10,140 nucleotides of DNA from Sphingomonadales bacterium. Its GTDB lineage: Bacteria; Pseudomonadota; Alphaproteobacteria; Sphingomonadales; Sphingomonadaceae. The DNA is taken from positions 1 to 10,140 of the forward strand of contig JANYCM010000087.1 in NCBI GenBank assembly GCA_025360285.1, in the 5' to 3' direction. Shown here piece by piece: positions 1 through 9,094 of this stretch. The notes beneath the pieces are model-generated. The model saw only the letters and a program-made list of their open reading frames with translations, was not told the origin of the DNA and ran no database searches. A program made the translations under genes and the position numbers. Numbering within the stretch: position 1 is the stretch's first letter; every line of letters starts with the position of its first letter.

Positions 1-13
1 CTGCCGCGTGGTC

Positions 14-40
14 TTGGCACTCTCGAACCGTGAATGCCAG
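14..40 (+). promoter_or_regulatory. CIRCE operator (HrcA binding site)
   Basis: An inverted repeat with arms TTGGCACTC (14-22) and GAATGCCAG (32-40) is separated by exactly 9 bases. The known CIRCE consensus is TTAGCACTC-N9-GAGTGCTAA; the left arm differs at one base, and the right arm matches the complement of the left at 7 of 9 positions. CIRCE is bound by the heat-shock repressor HrcA and normally sits just upstream of groES in the groESL operon. Here it lies only about 30 bases from the last codons of groES, so the usual groES start and body are not between them. The promoter itself could not be placed with confidence; TATTAA at 55-60 has no matching -35 box at proper spacing. Confidence 0.85.
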
Positions 41-68
41 TTGCGCTGTCCGCCTATTAAGGCGACGC

Positions 69-134
69 GTCAAGGTTGGCGGCGAAGACCTGATCATCAT
101 GAAGGAAAGCGACATTTTGGGCATTCTCGGCTGA
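69..134 (+). pseudogene. groES: groES C-terminal remnant (5' part deleted)
   Basis: Codons 69-131 encode VKVGGEDLIIMKESDILGILG followed by TGA (the first 20 residues are a classic GroES/Cpn10 C-terminal strand; the final glycine precedes the stop). A full GroES is about 95 residues, so roughly three quarters is missing. The frame stays open upstream to the window edge, but the translation there (HSRTVNASCAVRLLRRR and before) is the CIRCE operator and leader read as codons and does not resemble GroES; the expected preceding GKWSGTE-like segment is absent. No ATG with a ribosome binding site precedes it; the ATG at 34 runs into a stop after 8 codons, and an in-frame GTG at 30 lies inside CIRCE. 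GroES is the co-chaperonin lid for GroEL and is normally essential, so a second copy elsewhere or an assembly error at about 60-70 is likely. Confidence 0.8.
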
Positions 135-141
135 CGCCGAC

Positions 142-161
142 GAGCCGGGTTAGCCCGGCTC
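142..161 (+). other. Stem-loop between groES and groEL
   Basis: A perfect 8-bp GC-rich stem, GAGCCGGG (142-149) and CCCGGCTC (154-161), encloses the tetraloop TTAG. It sits 8 bases after the groES stop and 43 before the groEL start. No run of T follows, so it is not a typical terminator. In the groESL operon of Agrobacterium tumefaciens a stem-loop in this place is associated with heat-shock-dependent mRNA cleavage that leaves a stable groEL message. The same role here is inferred from position only; partial attenuation is the alternative. Confidence 0.6.
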
Positions 162-204
162 ATGTCTGAAAAATCGTCCGAAACAGGAAAATAAGGAAAA
201 TAAC

Positions 205-1854
205 ATGGCAGCCAAAGACGTAAAATTCGGCCGCGACGCGCGTGAGCGCATTCTGCGCGGCGTCGATATCCTCGCCGATGCGGTCAAGGTGACGCTGGGT
301 CCCAAGGGCCGCAATGTCGTCATCGAAAAGTCGTTCGGTGCCCCGCGCATCACCAAGGACGGCGTCACCGTCGCCAAGGAAATCGAACTGAAGGACAAGT
401 TCGAAAACCTGGGCGCGCAGATGGTCCGCGAAGTTGCTTCCAAGACCAATGACATTGCCGGCGATGGCACCACCACCGCCACCGTGCTGGCCCAGGCCAT
501 TGTGCGCGAAGGCATGAAGTCGGTTGCCGCCGGCATGAACCCGATGGATCTGAAGCGCGGTATCGATCTCGCCGTTGGCAAGGTCGTTGCTGATCTTAAA
601 GCGCGTTCGAAGCCGGTCGCCGGCACCGCCGAAATCGCCCAGGTCGGTACGATCTCGGCAAATGGCGAGAGCGAAATTGGCAACATGATTGCCAAGGCCA
701 TGGAAAAGGTCGGCAAGGAAGGCGTCATCACCGTCGAAGAAGCCAAGGGTATGGAATCCGAACTGGATGTCGTTGAAGGCATGCAGTTCGATCGTGGTTA
801 TCTGTCGCCTTACTTCATTACCAATCCGGAAAAGATGCAGGTCGAATTGGAATCGCCCTATATCCTGATCCATGAAAAGAAGCTGTCGAACCTCCAGGCG
901 TTGCTGCCGGTGCTCGAAGCCGTTGTCCAGTCGGGCCGCCCGCTGCTGATCATTGCTGAAGACGTCGAAGGCGAAGCGCTGGCGACTTTGGTGGTCAACA
1001 AGCTGCGCGGTGGCCTCAAGGTCGCCGCCGTCAAGGCACCGGGCTTCGGTGGTCGCCGCAAGGCCATGCTGGAAGACATCGCCGTCCTTACGAAGGGCGA
1101 GATGATTTCGGAAGACCTCGGCATCAAGCTGGAAAACGTCACCCTGCCGATGCTCGGCCAGGCCAAGCGCGTCACCATCGACAAGGACAATACCACGATC
1201 ATCGATGGTCTGGGTGAAGCCGATTCGATCAAGGGCCGCGTCGAACAGATCCGCGCGCAGATCGAAATCACCACCAGCGACTATGACAAGGAAAAGCTCC
1301 AGGAGCGCCTTGCCAAGCTCGCCGGCGGTGTTGCCGTCCTCAAGGTCGGCGGTTCGACCGAAGTTGAAGTCAAGGAACGCAAGGATCGCGTTGACGATGC
1401 CCTGCACGCCACCCGCGCTGCCGTTGAAGAAGGCATCGTCCCCGGTGGCGGTACGGCATTGCTCTATGCCACCAAGGCTCTCGAAGGCCTGAAGGGCGCC
1501 AATGACGACCAGACCCGCGGTATCGATATCATCCGCCGCGCGTTGTTCGCCCCGGTCCGCCAGATCGCGTCGAACGCGGGCCATGATGGCGCTGTTGTCT
1601 CGGGCAAGCTGCTCGAAGGCGGCGACGACAAGATCGGCTTCAACGCGCAGACCGATGTTTATGAAAACCTCGTGCTGGCCGGCGTCATCGATCCGACCAA
1701 GGTCGTCCGCACGGCGCTGCAGGATGCCGCTTCGGTGGCCTCGCTGTTGATCACGACGGAAGCCGCGATCACCGAAATGCCCGCCGATGACAAGGGCGGC
1801 GGCGGCGGCATGCCCGGCGGCGGCATGGGCGGCATGGGCGGCATGGACTTCTAA
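205..1854 (+). CDS. groEL: 60-kDa chaperonin GroEL
   Basis: Encodes the cytoplasmic ATP-driven folding chamber subunit, which forms two stacked heptameric rings and needs GroES as its lid. The 549-residue length is normal for the family. Visible landmarks are the N-terminal MAAKDVKFG start, the ATP-site LGPKGRNVVI segment (residues 31-40), Asp52, the GDGTTTATVLA nucleotide-binding loop (residues 86-96, with Asp87), the DDALHATRAAVEEG region with the equatorial catalytic aspartate, and a GGM-repeat tail ending GGMGGMDF. The ATG at 205 is preceded by AAGGAA six bases upstream, which fixes the start. The gene is intact, with no frameshift, and ends at a strong terminator. It should be under HrcA/CIRCE control from upstream, but its usual partner groES is reduced to a remnant, so this locus by itself would supply GroEL without GroES. 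Confidence 0.98.
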   Translation: MAAKDVKFGRDARERILRGVDILADAVKVTLGPKGRNVVIEKSFGAPRITKDGVTVAKEIELKDKFENLGAQMVREVASKTNDIAGDGTTTATVLAQAIVREGMKSVAAGMNPMDLKRGIDLAVGKVVADLKARSKPVAGTAEIAQVGTISANGESEIGNMIAKAMEKVGKEGVITVEEAKGMESELDVVEGMQFDRGYLSPYFITNPEKMQVELESPYILIHEKKLSNLQALLPVLEAVVQSGRPLLIIAEDVEGEALATLVVNKLRGGLKVAAVKAPGFGGRRKAMLEDIAVLTKGEMISEDLGIKLENVTLPMLGQAKRVTIDKDNTTIIDGLGEADSIKGRVEQIRAQIEITTSDYDKEKLQERLAKLAGGVAVLKVGGSTEVEVKERKDRVDDALHATRAAVEEGIVPGGGTALLYATKALEGLKGANDDQTRGIDIIRRALFAPVRQIASNAGHDGAVVSGKLLEGGDDKIGFNAQTDVYENLVLAGVIDPTKVVRTALQDAASVASLLITTEAAITEMPADDKGGGGGMPGGGMGGMGGMDF

Positions 1855-1880
1855 GTCCGTTCCACCAGGCACAAACAATC

Positions 1881-1916
1881 GGGGCCGCGACACCAGTCGC
1901 GGCCCCTTTTGTATTT
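1881..1916. terminator. Intrinsic terminator after groEL
   Basis: An 11-bp perfect stem, GGGGCCGCGAC (1881-1891) and GTCGCGGCCCC (1896-1906), has a 4-base loop ACCA and is followed by TTTTGTATTTT on the plus strand. It lies 26 bases past the groEL stop. Because the next gene on the minus strand ends at 1929, the same stem could also stop convergent transcription from the lipoprotein side, although the sequence that would follow on that strand is less T-rich. Confidence 0.9.
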
Positions 1917-1928
1917 TATAAGAAGGAC

Positions 1929-2099
1929 TTACTTGGTCGCCTCGGTCCCGACTGCCGGCGCGTTGGCTTCGGCGCGGGCGGCATCGACATCCGCCACCGC
2001 CTTGGCGGCGACCCGTGCTTCACCATCGCTTTTGGCGGCGTCAGGATTGCTGCCACAGGCGGTGAGCAGCAGGGCAAGCGCGAGGGCAACGCGGCGCAT
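1929..2099 (-). CDS. Small 56-residue lipoprotein, function unknown
   Basis: The minus strand reads ATG (2097-2099) to TAA (1929-1931). The protein opens with MRRVALALALLLTACGSNPD: a two-arginine start, a leucine/alanine hydrophobic stretch and a lipobox LTAC at residues 12-15, so Cys15 would be the acylated N-terminus of a mature 42-residue peptide. Residue 16 is Gly rather than Asp, giving no inner-membrane retention signal, which suggests the outer membrane. The mature part is short, alanine-rich and charged (AKSDGEARVAAKAVADVDAA), probably helical, with no recognised domain. The start lies 5 bases behind the mlaA stop without a clear ribosome binding site, so translation is probably coupled to mlaA. 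I do not recognise the family. The signal peptide makes a real gene likely despite the small size. Confidence 0.75.
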   Translation of the reverse strand: MRRVALALALLLTACGSNPDAAKSDGEARVAAKAVADVDAARAEANAPAVGTEATK

Positions 2100-2104
2100 G
2101 ATGG

Positions 2105-2911
2105 CTATTTCGGTATGGTTGGAACGGGGGTAGGCGCTGGGGCAGGCGCGTCGCTGCCGTCATCGGCGGGATCGATCGGGGCGTTGCCATTCCAGATCTG
2201 ATCGCGCCGGCGCTGCAGATAGGCCGACCGCACCAGCGCATATTCATCCAGGCTGCCGGCAAGCAGGCTGTCGCCGCCTTCATCTATCAGCCGGGCACGC
2301 AGGTTGACGATGCGCAGCGAAATCTGTCCGGCCTTGTAGAGCAGGGGCGGGTGCAGCGCGGCATTGCGGGCGTAATCCGATGGGTGGGCAAAGAAATCAA
2401 AGCCCAGGCCGAAACCATCACGCAGCGTCGATGGTCCAAAGAACGGCAGCATGACATAGGGGCCGGACTTGATGCCCCATACGGCAAAGGTCTGGCCCCA
2501 ATCCTCGGGCTCTTCGGGCCGACCCAGATCAGTCGCCACGTCAGCCACGCCGCCGATACCCAGCGTTGTGTTCAGGAAAAAGCGATCGACGCTGCGGAAG
2601 GCCTGTTTGATCTTGCCCTGCAAAACGGCGTTGAGAAAATTCAGCGGCTCGCCATAATTGTTCAGCGCATTGGTAATGCCGTGGCGTCCGGCGGTGGGCA
2701 CGACGGCGCGATAGGCATTGGCCACCGGTTTCAGCGCATATTTGTCGATCTTCTTGTTGAACGCATAGATTTTGCGGTTCGAGGCTTCCCAGCGATCGGC
2801 CTCTGCCACCTTGTAATCGCCAGCCCGGGGCGTCGCGCAGCCTGCCAGTATCGTCAGCGCCAACAGGCTGTTGATCAGCAGAACATGGCGCGGGCGATAA
2901 GTGGGACGCAT
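2105..2911 (-). CDS. mlaA: MlaA/VacJ outer-membrane lipoprotein
   Basis: Encodes the outer-membrane component of the Mla pathway, which with porins removes misplaced phospholipids from the outer leaflet and passes them to MlaC. The 268-residue protein has a lipoprotein signal peptide with lipobox LAGC (residues 22-25, Cys25 acylated). The family core follows: WEASNRKIYAFNKKIDKYAL (41-60), KPVANAYRAVVP (61-72), NFLNAVLQGK (91-100), FFLNTTLGIGGVAD (111-124), EDWGQTFAVWGI (136-147) and GPYVMLPFFGPST (150-162). The C-terminal tail is Ala/Pro-rich (APAPAPTPVPTIPK), probably disordered. The ATG at 2911 is chosen because the lipobox then falls at a normal distance and GAGG (2920-2923) lies 8 bases upstream; a longer start at 3013 would sit inside a palindromic operator and bury the signal peptide. 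The small lipoprotein gene follows with a 5-base gap; no mlaC follows on this strand. Confidence 0.95.
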   Translation of the reverse strand: MRPTYRPRHVLLINSLLALTILAGCATPRAGDYKVAEADRWEASNRKIYAFNKKIDKYALKPVANAYRAVVPTAGRHGITNALNNYGEPLNFLNAVLQGKIKQAFRSVDRFFLNTTLGIGGVADVATDLGRPEEPEDWGQTFAVWGIKSGPYVMLPFFGPSTLRDGFGLGFDFFAHPSDYARNAALHPPLLYKAGQISLRIVNLRARLIDEGGDSLLAGSLDEYALVRSAYLQRRRDQIWNGNAPIDPADDGSDAPAPAPTPVPTIPK

Positions 2912-3004
2912 GAATTCAACCTCGGGACAATTCCCTGTGGCTCGCACAGCCGTCAGATGGCGGCAAGTGCGAATTGCAGAGCGGCGTCGGGCCTGCGACG
3001 CCGC

Positions 3005-3032
3005 TTGACCCATATAAAGATATCTTTATATC
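3005..3032 (+). promoter_or_regulatory. Predicted promoter of the sahR-metF-metH operon
   Basis: TTGACC (3005-3010) matches the -35 consensus at 5 of 6 bases, and TATATC (3027-3032) matches the -10 consensus at 4 of 6 with a 16-base spacer. Transcription would begin near 3039, only a few bases before the sahR ATG at 3043. The spacer and the -10 box lie within the palindrome at 3012-3031, so a bound repressor would block RNA polymerase. This is a reading by eye; no start site has been mapped. Confidence 0.5.
3012..3031. promoter_or_regulatory. Perfect 20-bp palindrome, likely SahR operator
   Basis: The sequence ATATAAAGATATCTTTATAT is its own reverse complement over all 20 bases. ArsR-family dimers bind AT-rich palindromes of this size. 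It starts 31 bases before the ATG of the adjacent ArsR-methyltransferase gene and overlaps that gene's predicted promoter, the usual arrangement for autoregulation. The site stands out as AT-only apart from one central G and C, in GC-rich surroundings. It also lies 101 bases upstream of the divergent mlaA start, so it could influence that gene as well, though nothing shows this. The match to the published SahR motif could not be checked here. Confidence 0.8.
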
Positions 3033-3042
3033 CCACCGCAAG

Positions 3043-4005
3043 ATGCAAGATCTGCTCACCATCATCAGGGCGTTGGCGGACCCCAGCCGGGTACGCATCC
3101 TGCTGTTGGTGCGGCGCATGGAATTGTCGGTCGGGGAACTGGCGGCGGTCCTTGGGCAAAGCCAGCCAAGGGTATCGCGGCATATCCGTATCCTGGCCGA
3201 TGCTGGGCTGGTGCGGCGTGCGAAGGAAGGTGCCTGGGTGTTCGTGCGTCTGGGCCAAACCGCGATCGCCGCGCCGGTGCTTGCCGCAATCGATGCGCTG
3301 GCACCGGTTGCCGGCGCTGCTGATCAGGCCATGCTGGCGGCTGTGCGGGCCGAACGTGCCGCCGCGGCCGATGCCTGGTTTGCCGCCCATGCCGCTGATT
3401 GGGATCGCGAGCGCTCGGCATTTGTCGCTGCCGCCGATATTGAGGCCGCTATTGTTGCTGCTCTCGCCGGGCGGCCGCTGGGGCGATTGATCGATGTCGG
3501 TACTGGCACAGGACGGATGGTTGAATTGCTGGGGCGTGATGCGGCGGCGGCGCTGGGAATCGACCGCAGCCCGGAAATGCTGCGGTTGGCACGCGGACGC
3601 ATCGAAGCAGCGGGCCTGGCCCATGCCGAGGTGCGTCACGGCGACATGTATGCCCTGCCGTCGGGTGATAACAGCGTCGATACGGTGGTGCTGCACCAGG
3701 TGCTGCACTTTGCCGATGATCCGGCTGCGGTAATTGCCGAGGCCGCGCGTGTGCTGGCGCCTGGTGGTCGGCTGTTGCTGATCGATTTCATGCCGCATGG
3801 CCGCGAGGAATTGCGCCTGCAACAACGCCATGTCCGCCTGGGCTTTGCCGATGCTCAGCCGATCGAATGGATGGTGGCTGCGGGGCTGGCGGCTGATGTG
3901 GCGGCGCGGCTGCCGGCACCCGATGCCTTGGGCGTCACACTGTGGCTGGGGGTCAAACCTCCCGTCGCCACCCGCAACCTGATCGGTGAAAGGCAGGCAG
4001 CATGA
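3043..4005 (+). CDS. sahR: ArsR-family regulator fused to SAM-methyltransferase-like domain (SahR type)
   Basis: The 320-residue protein has an ArsR winged helix-turn-helix at about residues 1-75 (LADPSRVRILLLV at 11-23; recognition helix near QPRVSRHIRILADAGLV at 41-57), a linker, and a class I methyltransferase-like domain from about 145 to 305. That domain keeps the SAM/SAH-binding motif I, IDVGTGTG (150-157), an acidic strand-2 end (GIDRSPEM, 172-179) and HGDMYALP (199-206). There are no cysteines, which argues against metal sensing. This architecture matches SahR, a characterised repressor of SAM-cycle genes that releases DNA on binding S-adenosylhomocysteine; the neighbours metF and metH belong to its known core regulon. 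The ATG at 3043 is chosen because the ArsR domain begins there and the palindrome lies just upstream; a TTG at 2974 would translate the operator. No ribosome binding site is visible, so the message may be leaderless. The stop overlaps metF (ATGA). Confidence 0.9.
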   Translation: MQDLLTIIRALADPSRVRILLLVRRMELSVGELAAVLGQSQPRVSRHIRILADAGLVRRAKEGAWVFVRLGQTAIAAPVLAAIDALAPVAGAADQAMLAAVRAERAAAADAWFAAHAADWDRERSAFVAAADIEAAIVAALAGRPLGRLIDVGTGTGRMVELLGRDAAAALGIDRSPEMLRLARGRIEAAGLAHAEVRHGDMYALPSGDNSVDTVVLHQVLHFADDPAAVIAEAARVLAPGGRLLLIDFMPHGREELRLQQRHVRLGFADAQPIEWMVAAGLAADVAARLPAPDALGVTLWLGVKPPVATRNLIGERQAA

Positions 4006-4904
4006 CGGACGTCCCGCAACCGATGTTTGCTGATCTGCCCGGCGATATCGAAGTCAGTTTCGAATTTTTCCCGCCCAAGACACCGGCGATGGAAACAACC
4101 CTGTGGGATTCGATCGAAACGCTGGCGCCGCTGGCGCCCCGGTTCGTTTCAGTGACCTATGGCGCCGGCGGTTCGACGCGGGAGCGCACGCATGATGTGG
4201 TGGCACGTATCGTCCGCGAGACCAACATTCCGGCCGCAGCGCACCTGACCTGCGTGAATGCCAGCCGCGGCGAGATCGATGCGATTGCCGATGCCTATTG
4301 GCAGGTCGGGGTTCGCCATATCGTCGCACTTCGCGGTGATCCGCCGGCAAAAGGTGCCCGGTTCGAAGCGCAGCCGGATGGTTATGCCAGCGCCGCCGAT
4401 CTGGTGACCGGGTTGAAGCGCCGGCATGATTTTGAAATTTCGGTCAGTGCCTATCCTGAAGTCCATCCCGAAGCGCGCAGTGCGGCCGCCGATCTTGATG
4501 CTTTCAAGGCCAAGCTTGATGCGGGGGCCAGCCGCGGCATCACGCAATTTTTCTTTGAACCCGAAACCTTCCTGCGGTTTCGCGACAGCGCCGCCGCCGC
4601 CGGGATCGGCGCTGAAATCGTGCCGGGCATATTGCCGGTGACGAATTTTGCCAATCTGCAGCGCATGGCCGGACCATGCGGAACGGTTGTGCCGGGCTGG
4701 ATGGCGAAGTTGTTTGACGGGCTGGATGACAAGCCCGCGGCGCGGCAGCTGGTGGCGGCTAGTGTCGCCGCCGAACAATGTCGGCAACTATATGCCGGCG
4801 GCGTGCGGCACTTCCATTTCTATACGCTCAACCGGGCTGAACTGGCCTATGCGATCTGCCATATGCTCGGCGTTCGTCCGGCCGCACGGGAACTTGCCGC
4901 ATGA
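4002..4904 (+). CDS. metF: 5,10-methylenetetrahydrofolate reductase
   Basis: Encodes the cytoplasmic FAD enzyme that reduces 5,10-methylene-tetrahydrofolate to 5-methyl-tetrahydrofolate, the methyl donor for methionine synthase. The 300-residue length is normal for the bacterial single-domain form. Landmarks are SFEFFPPKT (19-27, with Glu21 equivalent to the catalytic Glu28 of the E. coli enzyme), VSVTYGAGGSTRERT (49-63), HLTC (81-84), ALRGDPP (109-115, Asp113 near the flavin) and TQFFFEPETF (181-190, with the folate-contacting Gln). The start ATG overlaps the sahR stop in the sequence ATGA, and the stop overlaps the next metH gene in the same way, so translation is probably coupled along the operon. 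Expression is expected to follow SahR. Confidence 0.97.
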   Translation: MTDVPQPMFADLPGDIEVSFEFFPPKTPAMETTLWDSIETLAPLAPRFVSVTYGAGGSTRERTHDVVARIVRETNIPAAAHLTCVNASRGEIDAIADAYWQVGVRHIVALRGDPPAKGARFEAQPDGYASAADLVTGLKRRHDFEISVSAYPEVHPEARSAAADLDAFKAKLDAGASRGITQFFFEPETFLRFRDSAAAAGIGAEIVPGILPVTNFANLQRMAGPCGTVVPGWMAKLFDGLDDKPAARQLVAASVAAEQCRQLYAGGVRHFHFYTLNRAELAYAICHMLGVRPAARELAA

Positions 4905-5936
4905 CCATAGCCGACACTTTGCGCGCCGAAGCCGCCAAACGCATTCTGGTCAAGGATGGCCCCTATGGCACCGCCATCCAGGGGCTGGGGCTGACCGAAG
5001 CGGATTATCGCGGCGAGCTCGCTTTGCCGATGGACCAGAAGGGCAACAACGACCTGTTGAACCTGACGCGGCCCGATGCCATCGCCGGGGTTTGCGACCA
5101 ATACATCGCCGCCGGCGCCGTCATCCTGGCGACCAACACCTTCAACGCCAATCGCATTTCCCAGGCTGATTATGGCGCCGAGCACCTGGTCGGCGACATC
5201 AACCGCGCCGCCGCCCGCATCACTCGTGGCTGCGCCGACCGCGCCACCGCCGCCGATGGCCTGCCGCGCTTTGTCGCCGGCTCGCTGGGGCCGACCAACA
5301 AGACGCTGTCGCTCAGCCCGCGCGTCTCCGATCCTGGTTATCGCGAAGTCGATTTCGATGGTGTAAAGGCCGTCTATCGCGAGCAGATTGACGCGCTGGT
5401 TGAAGGCGGGGTCGATATCATCCTGATCGAAACCGTCTTCGACACATTGAATGCCAAGGCCGCTGCCTTTGCCGCCGCCGAAGCTGGCGAAGCGCTGGGC
5501 CGCGAGCTGCCGGTGATGCTGTCGATGACGCTGACCGACCTTTCCGGCCGCAACCTGTCAGGGCAGACAGTAGAGGCCTTCTGGCACTCGATCCGCCATG
5601 TGAAGCCGCTGTCGGTCGGGCTGAACTGTTCCTTCGGGGCTACCGAGCTTCGCCCCTATGTCACGGCGCTGGCGCGCGCGGCCGATACGCTGATCCAGGT
5701 CTATCCCAACGCCGGCCTGCCCAATGATCTCGGCGCCTATGACGAGGCGCCTGAGACAACTGGTGGCCTGGTCGGTGGCTGGGCCGATGAAGGGCTGATC
5801 AACATCATCGGCGGCTGTTGTGGCACGACGCCGGCCCATATCGCAGCCATGGCGCGCGCCGTGGCCGGCAAGACACCGCGGGTGGTGCCGATTGAAACCC
5901 CAGCGCTGCGGCTGTCCGGTCTGGAGGCGTTTTCCT

Positions 5937-5947
<11 letters not shown>
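4901..5947 (+). CDS. metH: Methionine synthase, N-terminal homocysteine-binding half (split MetH)
   Basis: The 348-residue protein corresponds to the first module of cobalamin-dependent methionine synthase, which binds homocysteine on zinc. Landmarks are KDGPYGTAIQ (18-27), ATNTFNANRISQADYG (77-92), AGSLGPTNKTLSLSP (126-140), LIETVFDTLNAKAA (175-188) and the three zinc cysteines Cys243 (GLNCSFGA), Cys306 and Cys307 (GGCCGTTP). It ends about where the single-chain E. coli enzyme passes into its folate module, and the following gene supplies the other modules. The ATG overlaps the metF stop (ATGA). As a stand-alone protein it could be called a homocysteine S-methyltransferase, but the adjacent MetH remainder shows it is one half of a two-gene enzyme. 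Separate halves of this kind are known in several alphaproteobacteria. Confidence 0.95.
5923..5939 (+). promoter_or_regulatory. Ribosome binding site and TTG start of the second metH gene
   Basis: GGAGG (5923-5927) lies 9 bases before a TTG codon (5937-5939) that opens the second metH frame, inside the last codons of the first metH gene. No ATG or GTG lies between this point and the first conserved MetH folate-domain residues (FINIGERTNV), and the frame upstream translates to arginine/proline-rich nonsense overlapping the first metH gene. Both facts fix the TTG as the start. Confidence 0.8.
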
Positions 5948-8570
<2,623 letters not shown>

Positions 8571-8647
8571 TGCGGCTCCCATAAGCCACAGGCTCGACAG
8601 TGGCGGGCAGCGCATGGCATGGCGCGGTTGAAAAGGGGAGACGAACT

Positions 8648-9028
8648 ATGTTCAGCCACATCATGGTCGGTGCCAATGACCTTGTCGCGTCAAAGGCATT
8701 TTACGACGCAACCCTTGGTGCCCTGGGCTTTGGCCCCGGCCGGGCTGATGACAAGGGCCGGGTGTTCTGGATGGCGCCAAGCGGCATCTTTGCCATTTCG
8801 ACGCCGATCAATGGGGAACCCGCCTGCCATGCCAATGGCGCCACCATCGGTTTCGCCGCGGCTTCGCCCGAAGCGGCGGCTGCCTGGCATGACGCCGGTG
8901 TCGCCAATGGTGGAACCGCGTGTGAAGACCCGCCCGGCGTTCGGGAAGGCGCCATGGGCGCGCTGTATCTCGCCTATCTGCGTGATCCGGCCGGCAATAA
9001 ATTATGCGCGCTGCACCGCATGGCGTGA
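8648..9028 (+). CDS. VOC (glyoxalase/bleomycin-resistance fold) protein
   Basis: The 126-residue protein fits a single vicinal-oxygen-chelate subunit: FSHIMVGANDLVASKAFYDATLGALGF at the N-terminus (paired beta-alpha with the usual conserved His4 and FYD), GRVFWMAPSGIFAI in the middle, a helix SPEAAAAWHDAGVANGG (73-89), and YLAYLRDPAGNKLCAL at the end (107-122). The typical last metal ligand Glu before the C-terminus appears to be Cys120 here (NKLCAL), a common variant in uncharacterised members, so metal use is uncertain. The ATG at 8648 has GGGGAG seven bases upstream; a longer start at 8600 adds unrelated residues. It lies 77 bases after metH in the same direction with no terminator seen between, so it may be read with the operon. 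The substrate cannot be predicted. Confidence 0.88.
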   Translation: MFSHIMVGANDLVASKAFYDATLGALGFGPGRADDKGRVFWMAPSGIFAISTPINGEPACHANGATIGFAAASPEAAAAWHDAGVANGGTACEDPPGVREGAMGALYLAYLRDPAGNKLCALHRMA

Positions 9029-9094
9029 TTGCGGGGCCATGGCTTTCTGGCGCGCCGGCGCTATGATCTTCAAAATTTCGGGTAAGGATCGTCC

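Noticed and set aside
160..1893. Long minus-strand open frame (577 codons) opposite groEL
   Set aside because: It is the antisense of a highly conserved groEL with strong codon bias, and its translation is low-complexity His/Asp/Gly-rich text matching no family. High GC commonly leaves such antisense frames open.
1909..2133. Plus-strand 74-codon frame after the groEL terminator
   Set aside because: It is serine/alanine/arginine-rich, has no ribosome binding site, and is antisense to the small lipoprotein gene with its clear lipobox.
2912..3013. Extended start for mlaA
   Set aside because: It would put 34 residues before the lipoprotein signal peptide and begin inside the palindrome; the ATG at 2911 has a proper GAGG site.
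2974..3042. Extended TTG start for sahR
   Set aside because: It would translate the palindromic operator and promoter, and the added residues do not belong to the ArsR domain.
2351..3490. Plus-strand open frame across mlaA and sahR
   Set aside because: It overlaps mlaA in antisense and sahR in another frame; the product is arginine/cysteine-rich nonsense.
5820..5936. Extended start for the second metH gene
   Set aside because: The added residues are arginine/proline/tryptophan-rich and overlap the conserved zinc-site region of the first metH gene in another frame.
9062..9067. TATGAT as a -10 box for the DUF5666-like gene
   Set aside because: It matches at 5 of 6 bases, but no -35 element lies at suitable spacing.
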